Below, piece by piece: positions 47,319-57,999 of a stretch of DNA of 64,000 nt. How positions within the stretch are numbered: the stretch's first letter is position 1; each line of letters starts with the position of its first letter. A program made the translations under genes and the position numbers. The notes below the pieces were generated by a model that saw only the letters and a program-made list of their open reading frames with translations, was not told the DNA's origin and did not search any database. Source of the DNA: Cinnamomum chago (taxonomy: Eukaryota; Streptophyta; Magnoliopsida; Laurales; Lauraceae); NCBI GenBank assembly GCA_038049695.1, contig CP142452.1, forward strand, positions 73,103,501-73,167,500, read 5' to 3'.

Positions 47319-48260
47319 TGCTCCCACTCAAACTAAGCTCAATCTACTTGACGAGTTTTTCTACCTGTCAAACTGTTAATACGTTCCGTCTACCTTGTAG
47401 ATCTCGTCGATACGAATCCAACCAAAAAAAAAAACGAAGCACAATTTTGAGTCTGGATGGCTTCAAAAATCAGTAATCAAATCTAACTGCTGATTATAGT
47501 CAAACTTCCTTGACCTTACGGATGACGTCGGCATCTGGATGCTTCTGGGCTTCTATGAAACGAGTCGGGCTGGACTTGACCTGAACTGACCCAACTTGAC
47601 CTGCAACTACTGCTGGGCTTCTGGAGCAGGCAAGTTGGACCTGACCTAGGCTTGACCCAAGACCTGGGAGTGGCCCAAGGAGTCGTCTTCTTCATTTTCT
47701 TTGTTTCTGCTAACGGAATAGAGACTCCAGCACGGTCTCATTCGCGCAGTCATCTTCTGCCGCAACGGTGGGCGACGGGTGATGGCGGCGAGGCGACGGG
47801 TGATGGCGGCGAGGCGACGGCGGCGACGATCGTGCAGCGACGGAACTCCAGCGACGATGGAGGCGGCGAATGACGCAACAGAGCTCTTCTTCTTTTCCTC
47901 GATCACGGCAAGTGCGCAGCGATGTGGATGGCGTGATGGACGGCGATGGGCAGCAGAAGGCAAGCAACAGTCGTCTCCCTTTCTCCGACGGATCTCTCTG
48001 CCTTCTCCGGATCCAGCAATGAGAAGTAACGAGGCTTCTTCTCTGATATGTAGAACCCAAAATCAGACGTTTACAACAAATTCACTGCAGTGGCCCACCT
48101 TCGATGAATCTGTTTCAACGATTTCTTCCGGCCCTGATCAGAACTCCGATCTACTGTGTGGTGAAATCAAGAGATCCAGATGATCTCTTCTCCGGGGATT
48201 AATCCTAATCTCGATCGTGATCGCACGCAACGACAAGCCCTAGGAAAATCCTTGGCTCTA

Positions 48261-48272
48261 GCTCTGATACCA
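48261..48272 (-). other. Primer-binding site of the copia element
   Basis: Minus-strand TGGTATCAGAGC lies two bases inside the 5' LTR. It is complementary to the 3' end of initiator-Met tRNA, the usual primer of plant copia elements. Confidence 0.92.
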
Positions 48273-50520
48273 GTTGTTAGGATCGGAAACACACGCACGA
48301 TCTACAAGACAATCAATCCACCAATCACAAAATCAATCCACGAAACACGGATTTATATGGTTTGGCAAGATTGCCTACATCCACTGGAGATTCACGTCGT
48401 TCACTATTATTGAAAATTCCCACAAGAGTACAAGCACTCACTGTCTCTCTTGTTCTCTCTCAATTTCACCCTATTAGGTTACAATGCTCTCACCACTCAA
48501 CATAAATATATGAAACCGTAAACCTCTAGACACCCACAACCGTCGAATCTGACCTTATAACAGATTGTCCAGATTAAACCGACAAATTACATATAAGCCC
48601 CTGTAATTAAATAAAGTCTAGATTAGGCTTCACCAACCCATCAATAAGTTCGCAGATAACAATTACGTGCTTCTACCATCTAAGATGGACAGCTTGACAC
48701 TGTTGCCGGAGGAGAAAAAAGAGTTAGGAGGCAATTTTGGGCGTGCATGATGCATTCAGCCCATTCCAATCTCAATTAGTGGCCCAATGTACTATGCCGA
48801 TAGCCCAAATATGGAACCAATCGACCTACCACCGGTCTCATTAGTGGAAGATTATCTATTTGGTGATGGTAGTTTTAATGCTGAAAACTCTGCGTGGCAT
48901 GCAAACACTTAGAGATTGAAGATGCATAATCCAATGGCTCTATCATAAAGATCACCTATGTGGTTGTTCTTGCTGGTAGTCGATGGTTTCTTCTTCAACT
49001 AAGCGAGATGAAGGTGTTTTTAGGCCATGACTCGCTATGACACATTCTCCTCACATGTAATGATTTATGTATTTGGATTCTGCAACCAAGTAAGAAATGG
49101 ATTATCTGACCTGGAAAAAAGAGGTTAGGAGCGAAATGAAGTGGAGAGATAGGGAAAGAGCAGAGAGAAAAGGGAAGAAAAATGAAACGAAGTGAATCCA
49201 CAAGGGACAACCTTGTCGCTTGACCAAAACAAGCGATGATATCGTCACCGAAAAAAGTAAAATTAGCACAAAAGCCTATGTTACAAGAGAACTAAGAGGG
49301 TCTTTTTGGTGCACCAAATATTTAAGGTGATTTTTCCGTAATTCCCTCTAATATATATAAAAGTACTTACATACTATAGTTTTTTCCTTGATGATATCCG
49401 AATTGAAAACGTAATAATATCATAAAAAGTTTTTGTGAATTTCACTACAATGATTTCCAACAAATTTTTTTAATTTATTTGTCGCAACATCATTCACCAT
49501 ACATCAATGGAAAGAAAAATAGTACATTTAAAAATATATGACATGCCTCGATGACAGGACAACATCGTCGCTCATTCAAAACAAGCCATGGTATCATCAC
49601 CGAAAAAAAAGTAAAATTAGCACAAAAGCCTATGTTACAAAGGAACTAGGAGGGTCTTTTTGGCATATCAATGTTTATGACATTAATGCATGTGGACCAA
49701 TATTTGTTGTGGTTTATTGCATGCATTGGTTTTGCTCTTAATTAATAAAAGAGACGCAAGAAACGAAATAATGAGTCTGAATTTTAAAAATATCTATCTT
49801 ATGAATCTGAAATGGGCTTTTTCAGTGAAACATCTAGGATCTTTTCCATAAATATTGATGATCAAACAATCCAAAATGACTATTGAACTACCCCAAGCTT
49901 TAAACTTTAAATCCAGTGTAAAGACAAAAGGTGGAAATAGTATATAAATGGGCATTGGTATTTACAATTCCAATCAAGGGCTGAAATCTAAAGCTAGGTT
50001 TTCTGTTTTTTAAGGAATATAAAATGAGCATATAGACTTTGGTTGCTTCAAAATTGGCAACTCTTTCATTGTAAGGGGTCATGTAATACTAACTGTACCA
50101 TTTTTTCCTTTTCATTGGTGTGCTGCTGAAGCTTTTTCTTCTTGTGTCCTATTCTAACTGTAAAAAAAAAAAACCCTTTCAAGTACAGAAAGAAAAAGAA
50201 AAAAAAACAAAAACGAAACCAGTAGATTGGCGGAACTCCCATGGGTTGAAGACTCATTTTTTCTCATCTAGCTCTTGATAGTTACTTGGCTTGTAGGTCA
50301 TCTCTAGTGAAGCGAACTCATTGAATTTTGAATTACATAGCTCACTTCACCGGATTTGAACTCTAAATGTGCTCACCTGGAGAACACATTATCATGTGCC
50401 AACAGCTTTGACAGGTGACCGATTTAAACCCATAATGTTTTACGTGGACCTCTTTATGTGCGCCCATTAGGGGCGGTCATGGCCGGGTCGCCCAAGCATA
50501 CGTCAAGCATGGCTTCTGTT

Positions 50521-50941
50521 TAGGGATGTAAACGGGCCGATTCAAGTCTGGGTCCATGGTGGACACGGAATTACAACCGTTTATGAGAAGATAAAACCGG
50601 AACTAGATTCTTGATTTCGGAACAAGAATAGTTAATGAGAAGATTTAACCAGTTTTGTAAACGGGACGCGTCCAGTCCGATCCTGGGTACAAGTCTAGGT
50701 AGTGAATGATATGAAAAGAAACCTAGTTTTTAGGGGGTTAAAAAAAATTAAGGTAATATGTCGGGTCTCGGGTTCACGGGTCGGAACCAAGGTGGAGTCG
50801 AACCTAGACTTGACAAGGGTCCGAAAAAAATATTGAACCGGGCCCATTTATTTTTCAGGGCTTAAATAAAGACTCAAACCTGGTTAACGGATTTGAACCT
50901 TCGGATATAATTGAAGAATGGAAAATCAATTTACATCTTTA
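50521..50941. mobile_element. Small hAT-like element (TAGGGATGTAAAC family), copy 1
   Basis: The left end is TAGGGATGTAAACGG and the right end, reverse-complemented, TAAAGATGTAAATTG. The flanks CTTCTGTT and CTTCCATT are an imperfect 8-bp target duplication. The interior is rich in GGGTC, CGGGTT and GAACC motifs and has no coding capacity. Confidence 0.6.
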
Positions 50942-52249
50942 CTTCCATTGCGGAATTTGGACTGTGTTTTTAGACTTATGGATTAGACACAGTTGGCTGG
51001 CATAGCCCACAAACATCCCTATTACTAATCAAATTAAAGCGAACTAGATGAACCATGGGTTGGTTTGTTGTTTGCATAGAATGCATAGGAACCCAAATCA
51101 AAGTAACTCATGCCTTTAGTGGCTTATCATCAACCAATGATTGACAGATGATTAGATTTAGCACTACGGATCCAACTGCCCTATCAACACAAGCTGATTA
51201 TCACTATATAGAAACAAATTGCAACTGATCAAAAACGATGTATTCATCAATCAATATGCCCCAATCTGTCCAATGTGTACCATCAATTGCTTACCTTAGA
51301 CCTAATTGGATGTATGGTGAATTGAACTATGGTGAGGTGAAGCATCAAATCAATAGATAATAAAATATAAAGTATTATAATGGTGTTTTATTTTTAGTTG
51401 TTTGGTATGTAATCCTTTTCACTTTTTGTATAGAAAAGTGGAGTTTTTTTATGTTTTAATGGAGAAATGAGGTTACTTTTTTTACTTTTTTTTTTTAAAG
51501 ATGGATGGAATTTTGAAATTGTGTGTTTTTTATATGACTCATTGTCTTTTCTTATCTGGATAATAGAGGCTTTCCCACACCACACCTCTATTCACCACAC
51601 ATCCAAATAGCTCGAGGGCTCCACTCATCAATGGTCTAGATCATACATCTCTTTGGCCGCAACGCCAGATCACCACTGATGTGATGAGAAAGTGTCTTCA
51701 TTTTCCGGCGCAATATAATATGAAATCCGTATCCTCCGCCGGACCTGGCGCCGAGTCGATTCCTGTGCCAACACCGGTGCAGGGCCCTGATAATCCCGAC
51801 TCAGAAACACGTGCACAACCCAGGACGACTCTGACGCGTGTCAGGTTAGTTAGGAAACTGGTAAACCGATTGCTTCTACCTTTGGTGAATATAATGGTAA
51901 AGAAGACAGAGTAACAGACAGGATGGTAAAAAAATCACTGGTGACAAAAATAGGCCATCTGCCAACTCCGTCCTCCAACCCTATTCTAGAGCCTTGCCAT
52001 GTGAGCCCCACATTCCTAGCTTTTTCTTCCTAATTTTTTTAGGCCAGTGCTACATGTAGGGCCCACTACGTCTTGATATGCCACGTGTGCACTGGCCGCT
52101 GCATGTGAACTTTAAGATACACTTGAAGACTTTGAAAATGGAGGAAAATAACAGCAGGAAAGAAGGAATCCGTTATAAAAAAATGAATCCTAGGAGTCTA
52201 AAATCCATTCGCGGTTGCAAGAGAGTGAGACTTGAGAGAAAGAGACTTG

Positions 52250-52288
<39 letters not shown>

Positions 52289-52483
52289 CAGAGCTGGCTC
52301 TGCCTTGTTTTGTATGTTTAATGCATCTTCCCAACAAATAGTGATTTTCCTTTCTCTTCCCAGTTTTCTCTTCTATTCATCTCTTTTCACAGATTTTTGA
52401 AATCTGTCCTCTTTGATTCTCTTCGTTTTTTCTTCATTCATTGCAAACCCATAAGACATCCAAAAACAGAAGATATTCGAGAA
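50942..52483 (+). promoter_or_regulatory. Upstream region of the patatin-type gene
   Basis: A TATA-like TTATAAAA (52173-52180) lies about 300 bp before the start codon. Upstream are CCACGTGTGC (about 52081, G-box core CACGTG) and a GC-rich island at 51745-51850. A (GA)n run (about 52252-52288) falls in the presumed 5' leader. An in-frame ATG at 52397 would add 29 residues, but ATG 52484 matches the family start. No other gene is seen in these 1.5 kb. Confidence 0.45.
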
Positions 52484-55067
52484 ATGGACCTGAGCAAACT
52501 AACGCTAGAGATCTTCACAAATCTGGAGAAGAAATGGCTTTCCGACTGTGGAAACCCCAATCTCTGGAAAAAGACTCGAATTCTCAGCATTGACGGTGGC
52601 GGTGGCGGCGGCATCAAAGGCCTCGTCTCCGGCCAGGCTTTGATCCACCTCGAAGACCAGATCAGATCCAAGACCGGCAATCCTGATGCTCGGATCGCAG
52701 ACTACTTCGACGTTGTCGCCGGCACTGGCATTGGCGGCATTCTCGCCGCAATGCTGACCGCCGACGGAGGGAATGGCCGGCCGCTTTTCACTGCCGAGGA
52801 TGCCGTCAGATTCCTGACCGAGAAGCTGTCGAAGATATTCAAACTGGCCGGTGTTTTCAGCCGGAAGTGGAGACTCTCCGGGAAGAGCTGGGAGAAGGTT
52901 CTGAAAGAGGCGCTGAAGGCTTCGGACGGCCGGATCTTGACCTTGAAGGACACGTGTAAGCCTCTCCTCGTCCCTTGCTACGATCTCAACAGCTCCGCGC
53001 CATTCGTCTTCTCCCGAGCCGACGCGTCGGACTGTCCGAGCTTCGATTTCGAGCTCTGGAGGGTTTGCCGCGCCACGTCGGCTACTCCGAGCCACTTCAA
53101 GCCGTTCGAGTTAACATCCGTCGACGAAAAGACGTCGTGCCTGGCGGTTGATGGCGGTCTGGTGATGAACAATCCCTCGGCGGCGGCAGTTACGCACGTC
53201 CTCCACAATAAGCGGGACTTCCCGTTAGTTAACGGCGTTGAGGACTTGATGGTCCTGTCGCTGGGTAACGGCCCGTCTAGCAGCAGGGCATCGTCTAGAC
53301 GGAGCATTCACGGAGCGCGTGGAGGAAGCTCCACCGCCGCAGTGGTGGAGATCGTACTAGATGGCGTATCGGAGACGGTCGATCAGATGCTCGGAAATGC
53401 ATTTTGTTGGAACCGTGCGGACTACGTGCGGATTCAGGTTTTTATTTTTATTTTTTTCCTCACTCCCTCTTTAATCTCTCAATTTATGAATTATGTGGGG
53501 CCCAACAAAACATGGTGATGATCACTTTAGATATAGATCTGAATTCTTCTGATCACACTTTGTGTATTTAATTATTTGGCATATAATGATATAGGTTACT
53601 GTTCTTGACCAGTACAGACAAGAAGAAACAGATTTCTCCCGGGAAAGGCCATTGGATTCCCGAGTGAAAATCAGAAAGCGGGCCCCAATGTATAAGACCT
53701 CTTAAACGAAAGTTAGATAGCTGTAATAAGAGCATGTAGTACTAGAAGAGTGTTGGTGAGAGAAGTAGGTAACGTGGATCCATGGCCTTTTTAACATGAG
53801 TGAAGAGTAATGCTGATGAGGGAGCACCGCATCCCCACCATTTCAGCGGAATATTTGGTCAACATAGTCCTTGTGGCAAAAAAAAAAAAAAAAAAAAAGA
53901 ATGATTGTCTGAATGGCCAATTCTCTGTGCAGATGGGCCAAGATGATCAACGACCCGAAACGAGAAGAACAAAATCCTAACACGTGAATTTTCCCCAACT
54001 GTACATGTCAGTGAGTTTGGGCTCATTTCTGTAGCAACAAGTGGTACCTTCCAATCTTTTGTTATTTACCCACCACATTAAAAAAAAAAAAAAATAGTAA
54101 CTATTGTTTTAATTAAGGTTAAGATGTGATTGGTTCCGATTCTTCGATTACCCGGAGGTTTCAATCCATTAAAAATTTGGTCCGGTTCCACCTTAGTTCG
54201 GACCCTGGATCCGAGACTCGACATATTACCTTAATTTTCGAAAATCTCTCCTTAAAATCATATTTTCTAAATATTATTCTCTACCTAGATCCGGACTCTG
54301 ACCTGGATCCGGATCTAGACCCGTCCCATATACGGTTCTCGTTTCGGTTCCGGAGCCAAAAAATCAGTTCCGAAACAGTTCCGAGTCGGGATCCAATTCC
54401 CTTTCTCCTTAACAGTTTCGATTCCGGGCCCAACATGGACCCAGACTGGAACCGATCCGTTTACAACCCTAGATTAAGCGTTTATTTTTTTAATTTAGTG
54501 AAATTCTCGAATCCTTCTTTCTGTAATTCACTATCTATAAATCCCACTAAAAAGGAAAGCAGGCCGCAGAGGAATACCTTTTAGGTGATGGGTATTTTGA
54601 TTGTTGTAAGGGAATATGATATTTGCAAATGCACGGAAGAAAAATCCAAAACATTAAATTTTTGGGGCTATTTCACCGGTAGTCGAGGCCCAAAATCCGT
54701 CTTTTTGTAAGATTAGAAGATCATATTACATATATTACGAATGTAATGGCAATATTGACGAAGCTTTGGGCTTGTTTTTTTAATTGAAAATTTTCAGGTA
54801 AACGGATTCGTAACCAAAGGAGAGAAGAGGTGGATGGATGACGTTGCGGCTGCAGGGAAGAGGATGCTGGAAGAGAAGGGGTTGGAATCCCTGCCTTTCG
54901 GCGGGAAGCGGTTGTTGACGGAGACTAACGGCGAGAGGATGGAGAAGTTGGTACAACGGCTTGTTGCTGCAGGGAAGAGTCTCCCGCCCAGCCCCTCCAA
55001 GGGAACGGCCGTCTGCAATTGGATGTCCCAAACTGCAATATCATCCTTTGAAGACCATCCTCTTTGA
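52484..55067 (+). CDS. pPLAIII: Patatin-related phospholipase A, pPLAIII type, 2 exons
   Basis: Exon 1 is 52484-53437 and exon 2 is 54798-55067. The intron is GT-AG (53438-54797) and falls between codons, giving 407 residues. The start MDLSKLTLEIFTNLEKKWL is the typical N-terminus of the pPLAIII (PLP) group. The oxyanion/anion-binding loop is DGGGGGGIKG (37-46), and the catalytic Asp is D223 in DGGLVMNNP. The nucleophile motif is GTGIG (80-84), with Gly where patatins have Ser; GxGxG is characteristic of pPLAIII, for which lipid acyl hydrolase activity has still been reported. The C-terminus (PFGGKRLLTETNGERMEKLV) is conserved in the group. In other plants these proteins affect membrane lipids, cell elongation and stress responses. 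The length is close to the family norm. Confidence 0.93.
54120..54471. mobile_element. Small hAT-like element, copy 2, in the patatin intron
   Basis: The left end is TAAGATGTGATTGGTTCCG and the right end, reverse-complemented, TAGGGTTGTAAACGGATCGG. The interior has GGATCCGGA and CGGTTCCG motifs. ATTAAG occurs at both borders, so the target duplication is partly kept. It belongs to the same style of element as 50521-50941 and 55612-56126. Confidence 0.5.
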
Positions 55068-57198
55068 TTCTTTATTTTCTTTCCTAGATTAGAAATCTCT
55101 CTGTAATTTGATACACCACTGTATTCATTGTGAATCTCCACTGCGGCCCCCTAGCACTGAAATTCGCATGCTTTTCATTTGAAAAGGGTATGATCAATCA
55201 AACCAATTCGAGATTTAATGACATGTCGTTTACGTTGTACCAATCAATCCTATCCGGCCAATCATCATGCATGGGTTAGGTGGCCCATGAAGATGTTGTA
55301 GTCCAAGTATCACTCGATCAAATCTCTTGTCAATTAATTTTTGGAAAATCTTCAAATAAGACCTTAAGTTTTTATCTTATTTCAAAAAAGAACACAAGTT
55401 TTATAACTTTTCAAATTAGTCCCTAAGTTTTCTCGATAATTTTCAATTAAGGACATTCGTCCATTTAAAGCGATTTTTTGGTAACTTTCTCAAATTACCC
55501 TTCATTGAAATAAAGCCCTCTTTCATTTTTTTTCAATATTCTCCTCATTTTCTTCACCGACATCTTTACTGCATGTGATCGAGGACAATTAGCGTCCCCA
55601 CTATGATTGCACACAGGAATGGTTCTAGGTCAGAACCGCATTAGACCCGAACCTGGACCCGCTTCTAAATAACGGTTTCAGGTCCGAGTTCGGTTTTAAC
55701 CTAGAACTTATTTTGTTAGTTCCATATCCGAATCGAATAGGAAAACCAGGATCCATCTAAAGGACTGGAATCTAGTTCCAAAACCAACTCAATTTCTCTT
55801 CATTTTTTTTATTTTTTTCTTAAAATAAGCATATCATTAAACTTATAATAGTGCATCAAGTCTACTACCTGTAGTATTATACATTAAAAAAAACCCTTAA
55901 TTTTGAGGTAAAATTTGGAATGTCAAATACTCATATGTCGGGTCGCGGGTTTTTAGGTCGAAACTTATATGCACCCAAAACCTGACTCATTTATCAATCG
56001 CAACCTAAATTAGGTTTCTCACCCGCACCCGTTTATAATTCAGAACCTAAAATAGGTTCAAGTCCCGATTTTTTGTGAGTCGGAACTTTAAAGTAATTGG
56101 AGAATTGATACCCATTTGCAACCCTAGTCTCCATATGATAGGTTGCATGTAGTTACTGCTAAAACCATGTCATGACTTTAAATGAAGGGTGGTTTGAGAA
56201 AGATGTCGTGAGAAAATACCTTTAAATAGTCGGATGTCCTTTATTGAAAACTTATGGACTAATTTGAAAATTTCTTCAACTAATGTCCTTTATTGGAATA
56301 TGGCAAAAACTTAAAGACCTTATTTGAAATTCGCCCTATTTAAAATGAACAAATAAGATAGAGTAAAATTGCATTGATTGCATTATAATAGGGCCATCAT
56401 TTCACAGCAGCTCTCTCTCTCTCGTAAATTGCACAAAGGTATTTATCCTGTTATTGCTCTATTAAATTTTGCATTTGAGAATCATTGCTCCAGCAGTCTC
56501 CTGATCTTAAATTGTACCAAAGCCATCGTGTTTATTAAAAAATTGCTGTAGTTAATACTTATGTCCATTGCATTGAGTGAGAGGAAATTAAGATCGTGCA
56601 CTATTGTTGAACTAACCCTCTCTATTCACGAGAATGGCTCCTTACATTTATATCTTCACCCGTCTCTCGCAATTTTCTCGTGAAGTCCTTTGACGCGGCT
56701 TCACCTCGGAAAGGATTTTATTCAGAAGGTGAGAGAGTGAATGGGTTTTAAGCCCATTAAAGGAAAAAAAAAAAAAAACAAAAACAAAAAAGGACTCACG
56801 TGATGTGTGTTGTATGTACCAGTCTTTTTTACCGTACATGAAGAAAATTATTTAAACAAGGAGAAAAAGGGATTTGGCCGTACAGGTTATAAAATATCTT
56901 GTATTCCTTAAAATGGTATTAAATGAGAATTTATCCCAAATGTGGGTATCTTATAGTGGGGCTCTATTTTTTGTTCTAGTTTTGCATATTAAAAAATAAA
57001 AAGATAGAATCCTAATCTTTAAACTTTGTGAAAACTTCTTTGATTCCCTTTCATTGGTATGGGCAAAAATATAAAGTCTCCATCTTCCTTCGTCGATCTA
57101 CTGTGAGACTCATCATCTTCTTGATTAATTCCATCTCAATATCGCGTAAGGGGAGTTTGTCTTCAACCTTCCGCCAGTGTTTATTATCTCTCTCTTTG
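55068..57198. other. 3' flank of the patatin gene and intergenic stretch
   Basis: Begins with the 3' UTR. A phrase on either side of the small element below (AAATAAGACCTTAAGTTTTT at 55354 and, inverted, AAACTTAAAGACCTTATTTG at about 56310) forms a long inverted pair with the element between, so 55330-56340 may be one larger inverted-repeat element. No gene is recognised. Confidence 0.4.
55612..56126. mobile_element. Small hAT-like element, copy 3
   Basis: The right end, reverse-complemented, is TAGGGTTGCAAATGGGTATC; the interior carries GAACCTGGACC, GGTTCAAGTCC and GGGTCGCGGG. The left end is worn, so its limit is approximate. No coding capacity. Confidence 0.4.
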
Positions 57199-57990
57199 GT
57201 GACTGTGCGATATCGCTCTAAAAAATACTGAATTAGACTCCAAATTAGCTGTGGATTTTGAGTTGTTTCGTTTTAGCTCTCACTCCATAGTTTGTCACTC
57301 AACCGATTAAAGTCCGAGCTATTGTGACCAAGAATACAGTCAAGCTTTCTGAAATTTAACCACTTGGGTAGATGGCCAAGTGACAACGCGATATCGCACA
57401 AAAAGCAATGAATTACACTCCTAGATTTGCTGGGGTTATTTTAATTATTTCATTTGGGTCTAACTCCATATTTACAACTCGATGAGAGAAATTTTGGTCT
57501 TGTAAAGAATTGGTTAAAATCCCAACTTCTGTGCCCAAGAATGCAGAGAAGTTTTGTGGGAATTCATTCCCTGAGTAACAAAATATGTAGTGACTGTGCG
57601 ATATTGCACAAAAAACACTGAATTAGACTCCCAATTTAGCTATTATTTTTTAGTTATTTCATCTTAGGTCTTAATCCATATTTTGCTACTCGATATAAGA
57701 GAGTTTGGGTTGTGTAAAATATCGATTAAAGTTCCAGCTGTTGTGACCAAGAATACGATAAAGCTTTTTGAAATTTCATTTTCTGAGTAGCTGGCCAAGT
57801 GACTGTGCGATATCACACAAAAAAACATTGAATTAGACTCCCAGATTTGTTGTGGCTTTTTATTTGTTTTATCTGAGGTCTAACTCCATAATTTCATACT
57901 CGAAAAGAGAAAGTTTGGGCTATGAAAAAATCGATTAATGCTCCATGAAGTGAGGTAAAACAACTCAATGGAGCGTACCAAGCCAAAAGA
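57199..57990. repeat. Four-copy tandem array, period about 181-210 bp
   Basis: Copies begin GTGACTGTGCGATATCGC or variants at 57199, 57380, 57590 and 57799. Each continues with CACTGAATTAGACTCC, TAACTCCATA and GTGACCAAGAATACAG. The core GCGATATCGC is a palindrome and occurs once more at about 58185. Copies are diverged and no reading frame spans the array. Confidence 0.85.
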
Positions 57991-57999
57991 ACTATGTGA

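Larger units (their letters stand above)
43012..48643 (-). mobile_element. Near full-length Ty1-copia element, minus strand
   Basis: The LTRs are at 43012-43368 and 48275-48643; on the + strand they begin TGATAGCATCGG and TGTTAGGATCGG and both end ACCCATCA. The flanks AAAAG (43007-43011) and ATAAG (48644-48648) are a target duplication with one mismatch. On the minus strand the order is 5' LTR, primer site, gag, GAG-pre-integrase, integrase, RT, RNase H, polypurine tract (CAAGTGAGATAT beside 43368), 3' LTR: the copia order. Frames are broken by many stops, so it is dead by itself. Confidence 0.93.
42100..50480. repeat. Segmental duplication block B, right copy (interrupted)
   Basis: Collinear with about 2580-8230 (see there). 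This copy lacks the MITE and solo LTR of the left copy but carries the copia element at 43012-48643. The parts outside the element (42100-43011 and 48649-50480) contain no recognisable gene; a T/A run at 50160-50205 matches the one at 7920 only in position. A 70-bp phrase ending CATCACCGAAAAAA...TATGTTACAA occurs twice inside it, at 49236 and 49592. Confidence 0.7.

Noticed and set aside
47646-48183. Several Arg/Ala-rich frames on both strands
   Set aside because: GC-rich leader of the minus-strand copia element between primer site and gag; no domain.
52505-53095. 196-codon minus-strand frame over the patatin exon
   Set aside because: Antisense shadow of GC-rich coding DNA; the + strand has all family motifs.
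54126-54584. 152-codon frame in the patatin intron
   Set aside because: Lies in a hAT-like element rich in GGATCC phrases; it does not join either exon.
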